Assembly: GCA_963971575.1 (NCBI GenBank)
Contig: OZ020611.1
Span: 179,058,071-179,122,070 of the forward strand
Source: Liopterus haemorrhoidalis
Taxonomy: Eukaryota > Arthropoda > Insecta > Coleoptera > Dytiscidae
Direction of reading: 5' to 3'
DNA length: 64,000 nt
Part shown: positions 1 to 11,732 of the stretch, in pieces
Numbering within the stretch: position 1 is the stretch's first letter
Layout: every line of letters starts with the position of its first letter
Made by a program: the position numbers and the translations under genes
Notes under the pieces: generated by a model
Seen by the model: only the letters and a program-made list of their open reading frames with translations
Databases searched by the model: none
What the model was told of the DNA's origin: nothing

Positions 1-610
1 AAGATACATCTTGCAAGCAGCACGCGAACGTCCACTGCAAGTTTCAGCACTAAGAAGAGCGAAGAATGCTAGCTGAACTGTGTTTTCCACAGTGTCTTAT
101 CATATAGCAATATGACGTATATTAATGCGCGCGCAAGCATTTACATTCGCAGATGCACATACGTAATGCGGCACTGTGCATCAAGCAGTTCCTTTGCTAA
201 GTTTGTAGTGTAGTAATGAATCAGGATAGGTTAAACGCACTTGCAATGATTACAACTGAGAAAAAATTACTCAACAGTCGCACAGACATCAAAGAAAATG
301 TTATTGATCTTTTCGCTAGAAATAAGACGAGAAGAATGGATTTTATTTTTAAGTAATTTTGGAATGTATCAAAATGAAAATTTATGGATAATAAACAATA
401 TTTTTTCATGTTTATTTTATTTTTTAATTTTTTAAATTTTGACGATAACTTCGATATTTTATCAAACACGCATTACTGATGTGTTTATTTCGAAAGTTGC
501 AGCACCCCCGCGATTTCAAATCACGAGCCGCCACTGCGTGCAACGTATGTAATACAACAATCACTGCAGGAGTGCCTTAAATACAATGCTCAAAGACTGC
601 AATATAACTT
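1..610. other. AT-rich sequence with an orphan hAT-like end
   Basis: I see no gene here. Short open frames lack recognisable motifs. Around 521-536 the string GAGCCGCCACTG resembles the right end of a hAT element (the inverse of CAGTGGCGGCTC), but the matching left end is not in the window, so this may be the tail of an element that begins upstream. A CpG-rich patch near 121-135 (ATTAATGCGCGCGCA) resembles the ends of the small inverted repeat at 46.65 kb. Confidence 0.3.
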
Positions 611-1130
611 AAAAAATCAGGTGTGTCCACCACAGGACCGACCGCCATCACAAAGTACTTGTATAAAATACATTCTAGCAGCAGAGTAGAAATAACTTGG
701 CCTAATATTTTATAACAGAGATATTATTTATCATAACCATGGAAACGTTACATATAAGTATGAAAAAATAGATAATAAGAAAAAATTTCGAAAACATTTT
801 CAAAAATATTTCATTTTATCATAAAATGTCTCAAATAAAAGTTGTTAGCTATTGCTTTTATAGCAACTTTTGTTAAATAAATTTTTTCGAAATATTTTTC
901 TGTTAAATATTTACAAAAATCTTAAAATCTACACGAGTAAACTCTCATTTCTAGTCAACCAATTTTTACCAAAAGTTGATCAATTCGTGGACAGACAGAC
1001 GGACATCATGCTAAAAATAGTCAAAACGTTATGTAGGGACCTCAATTCGTGAAGATCCATCGAAATCTCGAAATGTCAAAATCGGTATGATCACAATACC
1101 TCCCTTATATATGTTGGCGGTCGGTAAAAA
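611..1130 (+). repeat. Interspersed repeat family A, copy 1
   Basis: This segment matches 43408-43936 (reverse orientation) nearly end to end, and its 3' part matches 4041-4397. The unit begins AAAAAATCAG, has CCACCACAGGACCGACCGCC near its left end and finishes TTGGCGGTCGGTAAAAA. ACCGACCGCC (637-646) and GGCGGTCGGT (1116-1125) form a 10-bp inverted pair near the two ends. A GACAGACAGACGG tract lies in the 3' third. This copy lacks an internal piece present in copies 2 and 3. No coding sequence is evident. The class is unknown; a non-autonomous DNA element is possible because of the inverted ends. Confidence 0.75.
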
Positions 1131-2185
1131 CAGTATCCAAGGCATCCTGTCAAATAATAGTGAAAGTGAAAACCAAGTGATAACATTTTAAAAAAGTATT
1201 AATATACAAATATAAAGCCTCCCGCCCGATAATAAATATAATGTACAGTTCAACAAATAAATCAACCTGAATGTAGTAAAAATGTTTGAGTTAATCTATT
1301 GTAATTATGTAATTTAATGTATTATAAATATGTATACATAAGTCAATGTATGTCGGTGCCAATATTCTTCGTAACTGAGGCACCTTAAGCTTAAATAAAA
1401 AAAGATAAAAAAAAAACTCGTACGGCTTACTTGGATAATGTATTTATTTTAGAAACACAGCATTACGCTAAAATAGTGTTAGCTGATGTACCACCTATAC
1501 AATATCTCTATATTATATATGTGTAATTATAATATCTTTAACATTTTCGAGTTGCAGAGCCAGTTCCGATTCATATCACCAAGTGATTTGGCGGAAAGTT
1601 TCGTTATAAGGTATCCATGGATGTTATGAAACAAAAATTGAACTGATTTCTTTGAATTTAGTTTTTCTTTGTTCTAAAGGATTAATGTCTTTAATTCCAG
1701 ATTAGAGTAAAGTTTAAAGTACTGTTCTGAATACTAAATGCTGTTCCAACTTTAAACTTTGGTTTAATATGTAAGCCAAACGTTAGTTGTAGTTTGTAGT
1801 TCAGTTTATGTATGATTCGAAACTTCGCAAGACAATTTCATTCGCCTCATATTCACTTTTATAATCTTAACAAAAGTTCACAGCAAAATTTCTAGTAAAG
1901 TAAAACTTGGAAAATTTATTTGTGCTGTTAAGGGGGTTGTGTTCAGAAATATTTTATTCAAAAAATGTTTCATAAATGGTTTATCTAATACTTTTTAGTT
2001 ACTCGTTGGTCACGAACGAGTGTGCTCGAATAAAATGGCGGTAAATCAAAATAGATCGAAGTTCATTCGAACACTCTATATGAGATATATGTTCAGATAC
2101 TTTTTGGAGGATAGGATGTATATACTGAGTGACATACATGATCTTTTTGTGCTATGGCAACGAATAAATCCTCTTGTAGTTACAC
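1131..2185. other. Intergenic AT-rich sequence
   Basis: I see no coding sequence. A stretch ending in A-rich sequence at 1395-1420 could be the tail of an old retroelement, but nothing upstream of it is recognisable. Confidence 0.3.
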
Positions 2186-3133
2186 AATAGGGGATAGGCA
2201 TGATTTTTTTTTATTTTTTTATTATATTCCTCTTGTTGTATATAAACATAAAAAACAGTTTTTAATTTTTTTTTTTTAATTTGAAGGCTTTAAAAAATCA
2301 AAAATGTATGTAGCGCGCGAAAACGACGTGTGACGTCATAATCCTTTCTAACTGACGCATGAGACTACAGCCAATCCAGCGAACGGTTGTTTATGCAGCG
2401 AACATAGTCTGTTGTGAATTATTTGTTTGTGTAACTTTTATAGGTTATGTAAAGGAGAGTGATTTTAATTAAAATAAAGTTTAATTCTATAAAAACAATT
2501 TATACATGTTTACCGAATTAAATTTTATATTAAAATATGGAATATCCAGGCCCCAATACTTCGAAACATTATCGAAAATATTGTTCAGTATCGATGTGCA
2601 CAATTAGTTCAACTAGAAATCCAAAAAAACTATTTATATCATTACCTAATGGCGAAAAACAACAGAAAAGGCGAAATTTGTGGCTGAAAACTATGAGGCG
2701 AAATAAAACCGATATTTCAGAAAAAAGTAAACTTTATGTTGTGTGCATAAATGCATCAATGTTGGGTAAATTATCACTCTGAGCCCTAACAAAATCTTTA
2801 TCTGCCATTTTAATAGTAAATACGTGAAAAATTGTTTAAAAACAAATACAAAACTCTCGAACAATACAATACACACACGTGTGAAGATTATGTTGTAGCT
2901 GTCTGTATCTGTGATGTGAAAACCCTATCGTTTGACGTCATACTCAGTCGTTTCTACTCGGCAACCTTCGCCCCGTGCTCGGAATATTTCAAATTTACAA
3001 TATTTTAATTAAAAAATTTGGCTATAATGTTAATTAAAATGTGATTTTTGTTTTGTTAGGTGACATAACTAACATTAACATATCAAAATAATGTAGTTTT
3101 AAGGAAATACAAATTTTATGCGTATCCCCTATT
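2186..3133. mobile_element. Candidate TIR element carrying a THAP-type zinc-finger fragment
   Basis: The left end AATAGGGGATAGGCATGA and the reverse complement of the right end, AATAGGGGATACGCATAA, match at 16 of 18 positions, giving terminal inverted repeats about 948 bp apart. Between them is a THAP-like open frame (2537-2782). The P-element superfamily uses a THAP domain to bind DNA, so a non-autonomous or decayed P-like element is the simplest reading. I could not find a matching 8-bp target duplication next to the ends, so the exact boundaries are uncertain. Two GACGTCA motifs lie near 2331 and 2933. Confidence 0.5.
2537..2782 (+). pseudogene. Degenerate THAP-type zinc-finger domain
   Basis: The 81-residue frame has the first half of a THAP DNA-binding domain: a Cys pair (CSVSMC, residues 16-21), a Phe-x-Ser-Leu-Pro segment around residues 33-37, a conserved Trp near residue 48 followed by a basic stretch (MRRNK), and a third Cys near residue 68. 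THAP domains coordinate zinc with C2CH; here the residue expected to be His after the third Cys is Ala, and the frame then runs into unrelated residues and stops. The usual C-terminal AVPTIF-type box is absent. The start Met at 2537 precedes the first Cys by 15 residues. No transposase domain follows, so this is a truncated, probably inactive piece within the TIR-bounded element. Confidence 0.6.
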
Positions 3134-3387
3134 ATAAATTACCATATTTATATTGTCACTCAAAACAAATAATATCTCTAAAATTATGCAACGATAAAGG
3201 AAATTAACGTTATTATCTACGATTGTAAAATGGAGCATACAATGTAGAATGTAAGTGTAGCATGCAATATTTTTTCTGTAATTTCTGTAGCATACAATAC
3301 GGTTCACAAATGCTATAAACACGAATGAGAATAACGTTTCATATAAATTTAATTGAATTCATAAAACCATTGAAATTCTGACTTTTA

Positions 3388-4015
3388 CGAGGGGTGCTTG
3401 GGAAGTAAGTGACTTCCATATGAAAGATTTTTTTTACCAATATGCAACTTATTTTTCAACATAGTCTCCTTTTAGCTCGATATATTGTGCCCAGCGATAT
3501 TCCAACTTCTTTAAGTCTTATATCCTCATGAAATATAAAGAAGTCGCAGGGGGGCAAATCTCGAGAATAGAGTGGATGAGAGAACAGTTCGTAGCGCCAT
3601 TCGATCAATTTGTCCCTCACAATTGCGGAGGAGTGAGCTGGTGTATTGCAGCAGATGCGGCACCCATCTTGCCGATAGATTTTTCAAGCCCAAATGTTCG
3701 TGCAAGATATGAAACACACGTTCGTCAGTTTACCATCTTGGCTATTTCGCGTATCTATACTCGATCATCTAATACGATTTCATGAATTTTACTGGCCATC
3801 TTTTCAGGTGTGACCTCATTTGGACGTCCCAGGCGCTTAGCAGCATTCGTGCTCGTTCAACCACAACGAAATTCAGTGAACCACGTGTGAATCAATCCAA
3901 GCGATGGAGCATAGTTTCCATAATACTTTTTTGGCTTTGCTTCAGTTTTCTTAATGGCTTTTTCAAGCGAAGTAGTGCTTTATTAACATACGGAATTCAC
4001 TTTTCTCCATTATAG
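3388..4015 (-). pseudogene. Decayed mariner transposase (internally deleted)
   Basis: Read on the minus strand, the segment starts with a mariner-like N-terminus (MEKSEFRMLIKHYFA near 4015), continues through a decayed helix-turn-helix with ILHEHLGLKNLSARWVPHLL at about 3720-3660, and ends with a C-terminal tail resembling KKLEYRWAQYIELKGDYVEK near 3510-3450. These are typical mariner transposase landmarks. The central catalytic region carrying the first two aspartates is missing or unreadable, and several stops and frameshifts are present. The 3' end of the element is the GGGGTGCTTGGGAAGTAAGT sequence following a TA at 3386-3387. The 5' TIR is not visible because family A sequence begins right after the N-terminus. 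Confidence 0.8.
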
Positions 4016-4040
4016 CAAATAAACATAAACTTATCTGCTT

Positions 4041-4874
4041 TATCAACTTATCAACTTTTGTTGAATAATTTTTTTCGAAATATTTCTCTGTTGTGAAATA
4101 TTTGCAAAAATCTTAAAATCGATACGAGTAAACTCCCAGTTCTAGCTAACCGATTTTTACCAAAAGTTGATGAACTCGTGTCATTGATGTCAAAAGCTTA
4201 AATATGAAGTTTCATAAAAATCCCTTTAGCCGAATTTGCTCTGCACGTGTACACAGACCGACAAGACGGATGGACGGACGGACGGACAGACATCATGCTG
4301 AAAATAGTCAAAACGTTGTGTAGGGACCTCATATCGTGGAGATCCATCCAAATATCGAAATGTCAAAATCGGTATGATCACAATACCTCCCTTATAGACC
4401 GGGAGCTTATGACAGTTTATGGTCTCCGATTTCATACAGGATGCCTTTTGGAAGAGAGAATATTTATCTTGTGACAACAAAGAAAGGATGATACTAAACC
4501 CCTGCACGCTTTCCGGTCATATGGAAAATTGCATTTCCATTTGCACAAAAATTTTGTGTTCTTCTCTGATTTAATAATGCTTACCCTTTTATCAAAAGAA
4601 AGTTAAAAGAAATTAAAAGTCTTTTAATTATAGGCATACGATTCGCAGGGTTCCAAAGGGTTCAAACGCTCACGTGATCGTGTAATAAAAAAATATTATT
4701 TTTCGCGTTTTCATGCAGCATGCCGATGAAAAGAATTAAAGTTTGTGTCATAAAACCCCTATAAATAAATTGGCATGCGGCCCTCGTTGGCCCAAGTGTG
4801 GAAAATTTCAGAAAATTTTAATTTTAAGAGGATTTTACGCGATTTCTATTATATATGTTGGCGGTCGGTAAAAA
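4041..4874 (+). repeat. Interspersed repeat family A, copy 2, probably interrupted
   Basis: 4041-4397 matches the 3' two-thirds of family A, including the segment absent from copy 1 and a GGACGGACGGACGGACAG tract. The family's last ~25 bases (ATATATGTTGGCGGTCGGTA) reappear only at 4849-4874. The ~450 bp between them has no match elsewhere in the window and is probably an insertion, although I see no clear inverted ends or target duplication. Confidence 0.6.
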
Positions 4875-5502
4875 TTGCTTATATTATTTTATTTTATTGA
4901 AATATTATTTAAGGAACGCGGTCCCTGAAGTTTTATATATTGACTAGTAACCTTAACAACCAAGATCGAATCCTGGTTTTTCTCGGTTTCTTACTACCTT
5001 CCACTTTTTTATGGCGCGAAACAGGGTAATGTTTAACCTCTGTCCAAATAATCCGTAATAAATTCATCATCCTCGCTTTCATCCGACGATGAATCAGTTA
5101 AAAATATTTCGTTTAATAAATATCGTTGATACTAATTTACCTATACATGTCATGCGCAGAACACTACAGGATTTTGAGACTATGTTTTTAAAGAGAACTG
5201 TCGTCCAACCAGAGTATCCCTTAAATAATTTACTACCAACAAAAATATTTACTACCCAAAACCAAATATCAGGTTAATTTCTCATATTTACGGTAAATAT
5301 GCAATATTGAGAAAGTATCGATATTTGGGTATCGATAATATCGAATAAAAAGTATTGATACCGGTATCGTATCGAAACAAAATATCGATATTTTCAAGTA
5401 TCGAAAGGAAAATTGAATATATTTTCTATAAAACGTAAAAAACATTTTATCTTATAATAAAAATTTAATTGTTTTACAATAATAAACAGATTAAAGTATT
5501 AA

Positions 5503-5679
5503 GGCTATTCCAAACGTTTAGGTGGAATTTTTTAATGACAATCAATTTAATCTAGAATTTGCAATGTATGATTTACAAAGCTTAAACAAAATGACCAAAA
5601 GTCCGAATTTATAGATACAAATTACTAAAATTTAGTTCTAATTTCAAAATCTAGTTCCGCCTAAACTTTTGGAATAGCC
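5503..5679. mobile_element. MITE of repeat family E, copy 1
   Basis: The left end GGCTATTCCAAACGTTTAGG and the inverted right end GGCTATTCCAAAAGTTTAGG differ at one position. Internal sequence (GTATGATTTACAAAGCTTAA and a CTAGTTCCGC motif) matches the better-preserved copy at 40647-41052. A TA follows the right end, but the left flank is AA. Confidence 0.7.
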
Positions 5680-5819
5680 TATATATGCTGTTTACTTTTG
5701 TAATAACAAACAAAGAGAAAATTTTCATTTCAGTAGTTTACACCTTTGGAATTGTATGTCAGGTTGGTATTAAAAACTGTTAAAACGCCTAGAGGTCTGA
5801 GTGATTGTTTAAAATATAA

Positions 5820-6280
5820 TTAAACGCTCCACTCTTCTTCATTGCAAGCACCGAGAAAAAGCAGTTTAGTAAGCCTTTTGCCCAAAAGCTTATTTGTGTA
5901 TTTGCATACAGTGGCTCCTGCTTTCGAAAATAAGTGCTCTGAAGGAACTGACGTCGCTACTACAGGCAAGAATTTCTGATCAATTTTATATAAGTTAAGA
6001 AATGCTGTCTTCATATCGTCCCAAACCAGTAGTGGATTGGATTTCAGAGGCGAAACTGGATTTCTCAAATACAGTGATAGTTCATGTTCAGTTTTGTTAG
6101 AAACAGGTTGGCCTGTGCCTGATTATAGCTTCCTCTTCCCATGTGCAATGTCAGTATGGTGACTCCAAAATTGAGAAGAGTAATCGAGTAGCGATGCTTC
6201 TTGATTAGACTTCTCACTTCCACTGGTAGAAACTTCTGTAGCGTCAATGAGCTTTTTCTACTTCCCAACAGGTTTACCAC
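5820..6280 (-). pseudogene. hAT transposase C-terminal dimerisation region
   Basis: The 82-residue minus-strand frame (5820-6068) carries a classical hAT dimerisation segment: SNPLLVWDDMKTAFLNLYKI, then FLPVVATSVPSEHLFSKAGA, then a KLLGKRLTKLLFLGACNEEE stretch. The ATSVPSE..FSKAG core is diagnostic of the BED-type hAT family, where it mediates transposase oligomerisation. A second frame just upstream (6065-6280) is probably the preceding part, joined by a frameshift. The BED finger and the DDE residues of the catalytic domain are absent or unreadable, so this is a pseudogene. It sits between the ATCGAT repeat blocks of the same element. Confidence 0.85.
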
Positions 6281-6576
6281 ATATTGTTTAAAAAAAAAAC
6301 GATTCGATACGATACTGGGTTAAATGTACTGATATAAGTAAAGTATCGAAAGATTAGTATCGATACTAAAACCGCGATATCGAATGAAAAAAAAAAGAAA
6401 CGATACTGGTATCGTATCAGTAGTATCGGAACATCCTTAACGGAACATGCTATAAGTTTTTGGACAGATATTCTTACTATTTTGATTAATATTTTACTAA
6501 AAAAAATATGAATATTAATAACAGCAGTGTTTAGAAAGGCCTGTTTCCTAACTGCTGTAGAAAAAATCATTTTCAA

Positions 6577-9209
6577 AATAAATAAAAAATCCCAATTATC
6601 TGTAAAAATATTTTGAACGTAAATTGAAATCAGCTGATTCGTTTACACACAATTATTTTTAGAGTGTTTATATCCATCAGTTTCAGGGTTAGTGTACCTC
6701 TCGTACTTGACAGATTGAGGTTTTAACATTTTAATAAAAAAATTAAGCGCGATCTAAATTTAACAGGCATTTTACTCTCGAGTTAAAAATAGTCGGCCGG
6801 TGATACAATGAATAAAATATTCTTTGCGGGAGAGGCGGAACTTTATATTAAACGCTAAATATTTGGCATATTTGGTTTGTGTGTTGGTATTATTTAAATG
6901 TAATGTATTAAATTGTAGTATTTTAAGAGAACCCCAGGGAAATTAAACATTTATATTTCTCTTGAGGACGTAACTGTTGTAAACCCGATGCAAAGATTGA
7001 TTCGGCGCCCTTAAAAAAAAAGTTGACCAGAAATTCGCCTGTTCTCTAAAAAAAAAAGAAGTCGGCCAAAAGTTTTTTTTTTTTAATGGTTTAATTTAAT
7101 TTTTTTTAAATATATTTTAAGACAGTCAACTAGAGTTTTGTTTGTTCTCCCGCCCCTATTTGCCAATATTTTCCTCTACTAAGGCCTGCCACCGGGGTTC
7201 TGTGCACCCCTAACACCCCCGCTTGGCGCGGCCTTTTTTGACACAATATATTTTCATTAGAAATTATGAATTAGATAATAATAAAATAGTTAAGTGCTTA
7301 TAAGTATTACATTTTATTTTTAAGTGTAAATAGTACGCATACATATAATACGGTGAATTTCTTTTATCGTGCAACATTGAAATTATTATAATGCATGGTT
7401 TCCCTACTAATGATAAACTATTTTGACAGCAAGTTGCCCTCCATTTATTTTGCAACATAGGGATAAATATTCATTGAAAAGGCTAAACATTTTTTATTGA
7501 AAATACATTGAAAATACAATTATTTAATACAAAAATAACAAACAAAAAAAAATCATCTAAATTAAATGTTCAGAAATACCACCATTAACTTGTAAACATA
7601 AGGCGATCATAAAAAATTATTTAAAACATTTCTTATTTGCCCTTGTGGGGTATCAGTAGTAATAAAGTGGAAATTGGAATATTCGCTATTTTGAGATACA
7701 CCATATTAGCAAATCACCATCGATATATAGCAGGAATTGATCTGAACTAATTCATTGATTTTATGCAACTGAATTCTAAGTTTTATACGTCACACAAGCG
7801 ATACGAATAAGCACTAGTTTTATACGTATAGGTACCTGGAGCCCCGAAAATAAAAATGAAGCCCCGTTGTAAAAAAATTAAATTTCTTTGTGAAGAAAAA
7901 ATTGCCGAAGACTTTTTGTTTAGCTCGCCAGTATAAAAACGGCGCCGCTCAATCGTTTGTTGCGATGGCGCCCCTTGATCGTGGCGCCCTGATGCGACGC
8001 ATCCTTTGTATCCATTGTGGAGCCGTCATTGCTTTGGTTTATGACTTTAAGATTGTAGCTTATGGCGTAACTGTTAAAACTAAACTAGCGCAAATTAAAG
8101 TTTTATTCACTTGTGATTATAATATATCTATATGAGTAGACTTGTTTAAAATATAATTCTATTATCAGATTTTTGGCGTGTCGTCAGATTTTTAATTATA
8201 AAAGTGTTCCGAAAGGTAATTTCGGCGCCCTTAGCGCAAGGCGCCCTATCTATGCGGTACAATTTGTGGCAAACGGCTGGTACTAGATAATTGAAATTTT
8301 GCATGCATGGTCGGATATTTAACTCGCATATTGGAAAAATACTGAGACTTCGAAAAATGCATGATGCGAATAATATAATCTATATTATTATATTAATTAT
8401 ATTCAAATTTGCTCGTGTGTCATGAACATTCTTGGCATGTACCCAGGCAACTCGGATGTTTCAAGATCACCATACTAAAACATAGTTTTAGAAGCAATGC
8501 AGCCAAACTACCAAGGAACCAAACTGACACAATTTTGAGTTGTGAAACAGATCAAAGTAGGGTGTCGCTATTTTTGTTATAGAAAAAGTAGCCAAGAGAA
8601 ACTATTTGTTGCAAACATTCACACTGCCTTAACTTTAATATATAATTTTGAAATAAAATTTTAAATTATTTATAATCTTCGGGTTTAATATAAAACAAAT
8701 ATTAATATTTAAAATAATCAATGCTTTAAACAATCACGATCGTTAGAGTTTTTTGACAGAATCAGGCAGTCATTGACCTTAAATTTTGAATGTAGTATCA
8801 AATAAAAGTTCGTAATATGTAGATTAATGAACAAAATTTGCTTTAAAAAAATGTTATTTCTGCCAAAAGTATGTAAAAAATGTCCCATAGCCTACAAATT
8901 GGGACTGGTCTAAACAACTACAAAAAAATCAGAGTAGTACATATTGATGTAAACCGGAATAATACAACCAGAATTTTACAGCAGATAATGTTTTACAAAA
9001 GATAGTTAGTTTTTGCAAAAGCGCTCTTAATACCATAAATAATAGATTAATAAATAAATTGTAATAAAAACGTAAGCTGATTTTCAAAACAATTGTTTTA
9101 ATTATTATTAGTAATTAAAATTTATTGGTCTTCACATTGTTTTTAAAACGATTACAATCAAAAAAGCAATTAAAAAATGTTGCCAAACGCCCTTTATCTC
9201 GGTGGACAG
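6577..9209. other. Long gene-poor interval
   Basis: I find no recognisable gene. The interval has poly-T tracts near 7070-7110 and several GGCGCC-rich patches (6995-7010, 7940-7995, 8220-8245). An open frame at 7890-8135 overlaps these patches but shows no known motif. The GGCGCC patches resemble the interior of the hAT-like element at 47.73 kb, so old copies of that family may lie here. The part near 8940-8980 has weak similarity to family C. Confidence 0.35.
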
Positions 9210-9400
9210 CAGTGACGGCGCTAGTGGGGGGCACGGGGGGAGGCAGAAATTGCTCTGGCCCTCAGTTGGCCCCCCAGAATTGTTTGGAGTTTTAGAAGTG
9301 AGGACCTTTTTTTTTTAGGTCATCACTTGTATTTGGCCCCCTCAAATTTGACTAAAAAATGTCCTGCCCCCCCAGATTTTGAGAGCTAGCGCCACCACAG
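9210..9400. mobile_element. hAT-like MITE
   Basis: The left end CAGTGACGGCGCTAGTGGGG and the inverted right end CTGTGGTGGCGCTAGCTCTC share the GGCGCTAG core expected of hAT termini. Flanking octamers GTGGACAG and CTGGGCAG match at 6 of 8 positions, consistent with an old 8-bp duplication. The interior has no coding capacity. Confidence 0.6.
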
Positions 9401-9548
9401 CTGGGCAGTCCTTAATTTGACTGTAACGTTCTTCCTTTTATAAAATTGTCCTTTATTTTACAGAAATAGTAAATATTTTCTCACAATTAATTGTTATATT
9501 TTAAATTATGGTTGCACCGATTAACCGGAAAATAACAAAAATTGATGT

Positions 9549-10667
9549 GAAGTGTGAATTTTCACACATTTCAGGGTTTCGCAGGTATTTAGTAAGTGCA
9601 TGATGATTATTTGGGATGCCAAAACAAATTTTATGTTAAAATATTTTTTTGTTAATTTTAATTCGAATGCCTAATACCATTATTTAGGTTTCTAAATATG
9701 TGCAGTATTTTTTTTTTTATATAGCAAGGTTCATTATGATTTTGAAAATTGCGCCTATGGCTTCCATTGGTTGTTTAAGTCATAAGCTCCGCCCCTCTGA
9801 TTTCGTATACAGGGTTGGACTGGGATTAAAATGTGTACCGGGAAATCTGGAGGAAGTCGGGCCACTATATATATATATATATATTTTTATCATTTTGATT
9901 TTCGGGCCAATTGACCCTTCGAGCCACCGGGAAATTCCCGGTATCCCGCCGGGCCAATCCAACCCTGTTCGTATACATTCAAACATAGAATTAAACTATA
10001 ATTTCAACACTTCTCACTGGTCATTAAATTTACGATTTTAAAAATTAAATGCAACATTTGCCAAAATATAACTAGAATTTTGACAAAATAATTTAAACAA
10101 AATAAAAATGCAAAAAAAAACCAAAAATAAAATTGACAGGAAGCGAACCGTAGTTTGCAACTTAGGAAGCGAGAACGCTAACCATTACTCTACGGACTTT
10201 TACTCGTTTACTGTGTTAGGTAGCGAATTAAATATTTTACATATTTTAGTTAAAAACACAAAAATGCTTTATTTTCCGAAAACATAATCCGATCAAAAAT
10301 TACTGTTGTACTATTCCGGTTCACACCAATGTACATTACTTAGAATTTTTTCAGATTTTTAGTTTAAATCATCTGGGCTACAGGGTGTGGGACAAAATTT
10401 TTTTTGCACAATTTTGGCAAAAATCGCGTCACAGTAATTTATTTTGCAAAAATAAAATTTTGATCGTTTATCCACGTACTAAGGGCTTTCATTTGATACC
10501 CTACTCTATATTTTTTTTTTTTCGATGAGCACATATTTGTTTATATTTTTAGGGGTATATGATTTTTAGATATTTTAGTATTTTTCCTATGTGCGTGTCA
10601 AAGAGTTGTATAAGCATGCCAAATTTCAACTCTCTAGGTTTAGCCGTTTGGCTACAATTTTTACCGA

Positions 10668-10705
<38 letters not shown>

Positions 10706-10752
10706 GACAAAATGACGGAATAAGGGTTTTTTGGTCATACCTACAAATTGCG
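9549..10752 (+). repeat. Interspersed repeat family C, copy 1
   Basis: The segment matches 60570-61600 in reverse orientation over its whole length, apart from a MITE inserted at 9810-9967. It begins near GAAGTGTGAATTTTCACACA and ends with GGGTTTTTTGGTCATACCTA. Close to the right end is a (CAGA)n tract preceded by TTTAGCCGTTTGGCTACAAT. On the minus strand, 10205-10140 holds a tRNA-like stretch with an A-box-like TAGAGTAATGGTTAGCG and a B-box-like GGTTCGCTTCC, so the family may have an internal pol III-type promoter. No protein is encoded. Confidence 0.8.
9810..9967. mobile_element. hAT MITE with perfect 8-bp target duplication
   Basis: The termini are CAGGGTTGGACTGG and CAGGGTTGGATTGG (inverted), and the element is flanked on both sides by TTCGTATA (9802-9809 and 9968-9975). 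Family C copy 2 carries the uninterrupted target once (61330-61337, reverse strand), which proves the insertion and its boundaries. The interior includes a short (TA)n tract and CCGGG-rich arms that can pair. Partial right ends of the same family appear near 23650-23700 and 49855-49908. Confidence 0.92.
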
Positions 10753-11730
10753 TGGAAAATATAAACAAATATGTATTTAAAGAAAAAAATAAATATTTTT
10801 TAAAAATCTTGAGTGGGCTATCATTATCAGTTGAACATGAATGTTCAGCATGTTCGAACCATCCTCCTTTTTGGAGGATAGTTCACCTTTTACCCTATCT
10901 GCAGGGAACTGAACTGAACAGGGAATCTGAACTGGCCATATAAGTGTTCAGTGCAATCACCGGGCTAGACCGGGCGAGGACCATTTTTGGTATACCAACG
11001 AAATAATTTCGCTGAATAAATAAGGCAACTTGGAAATAAGGTCTGCTAAATACGTGCTAGTATTTTCGGCACTAGGCTGCCGCCTTGTGCGAAAATTCGC
11101 ACTCGATTGGAAAGACCTCCTTTACACACTGTTTGCATAGATAACTATTATTCGTCATGCTGATTGCAGTTTCGGTGTTAAACATTTTCAAAGCTAAAAT
11201 GGTCTTACTGTATCATTGAAAATAGTTAGATAAGAGTATATTTCCTTTTTTATTTTTTCCTCATATACTATATGTTTTACTATTATAGCACAAATTTTGA
11301 AGAGTTCCAACTGTCAACTATTACACAATTTGTTTTGCTTCAGTCACTCAAAAATATTGACTGAAAACAGCTGACTATCATCGTCACAGATTTATAATTT
11401 GCTGTAAATAAACAGGTTAATATCTCTGTTGTATGCCTTCTACTTATAATCGTAATTCAATTAGTTTCAAACTCTATTTTAATCTGCTTGCTTGAAAACC
11501 GATCAATACAAACACCATGAAAGAACCTTAGAAATTTTTAATACGAACTATTCTAAAAATTTAATGAAAAAGTTCCTAGTGAAATTTTAATCATGGTACA
11601 TTAAAAATTAATGGAGTTAACAGTAACAATAAAATTTCACCTTATAAATGCTTTTAAATTTTATAAATTCAACCGACAAATTAAAAATTTTAAATATGAG
11701 GTTTCATAAAAAAATATGTGATTGCAGAAG
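10753..11730. other. Gene-poor interval
   Basis: I see no coding sequence or clear repeat boundary. A short GC-richer patch at 10950-11110 has no recognisable motif. Confidence 0.3.
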
Positions 11731-11732
11731 AC

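Larger units (their letters stand above)
5300..6439 (-). mobile_element. hAT element with ATCGATAC-type subterminal repeats
   Basis: Dense GTATCGATAC-like repeats occur at 5318-5405 and again at 6301-6430, flanking a hAT transposase C-terminus on the minus strand. The right end reads GGAACATCCTTA, whose reverse complement resembles the TAGGGATG-type hAT terminus. Clustered subterminal repeats are typical of hAT elements. The left terminus is not clear and no 8-bp duplication was found. A small TIR element (5503-5679) is nested inside. Confidence 0.65.
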
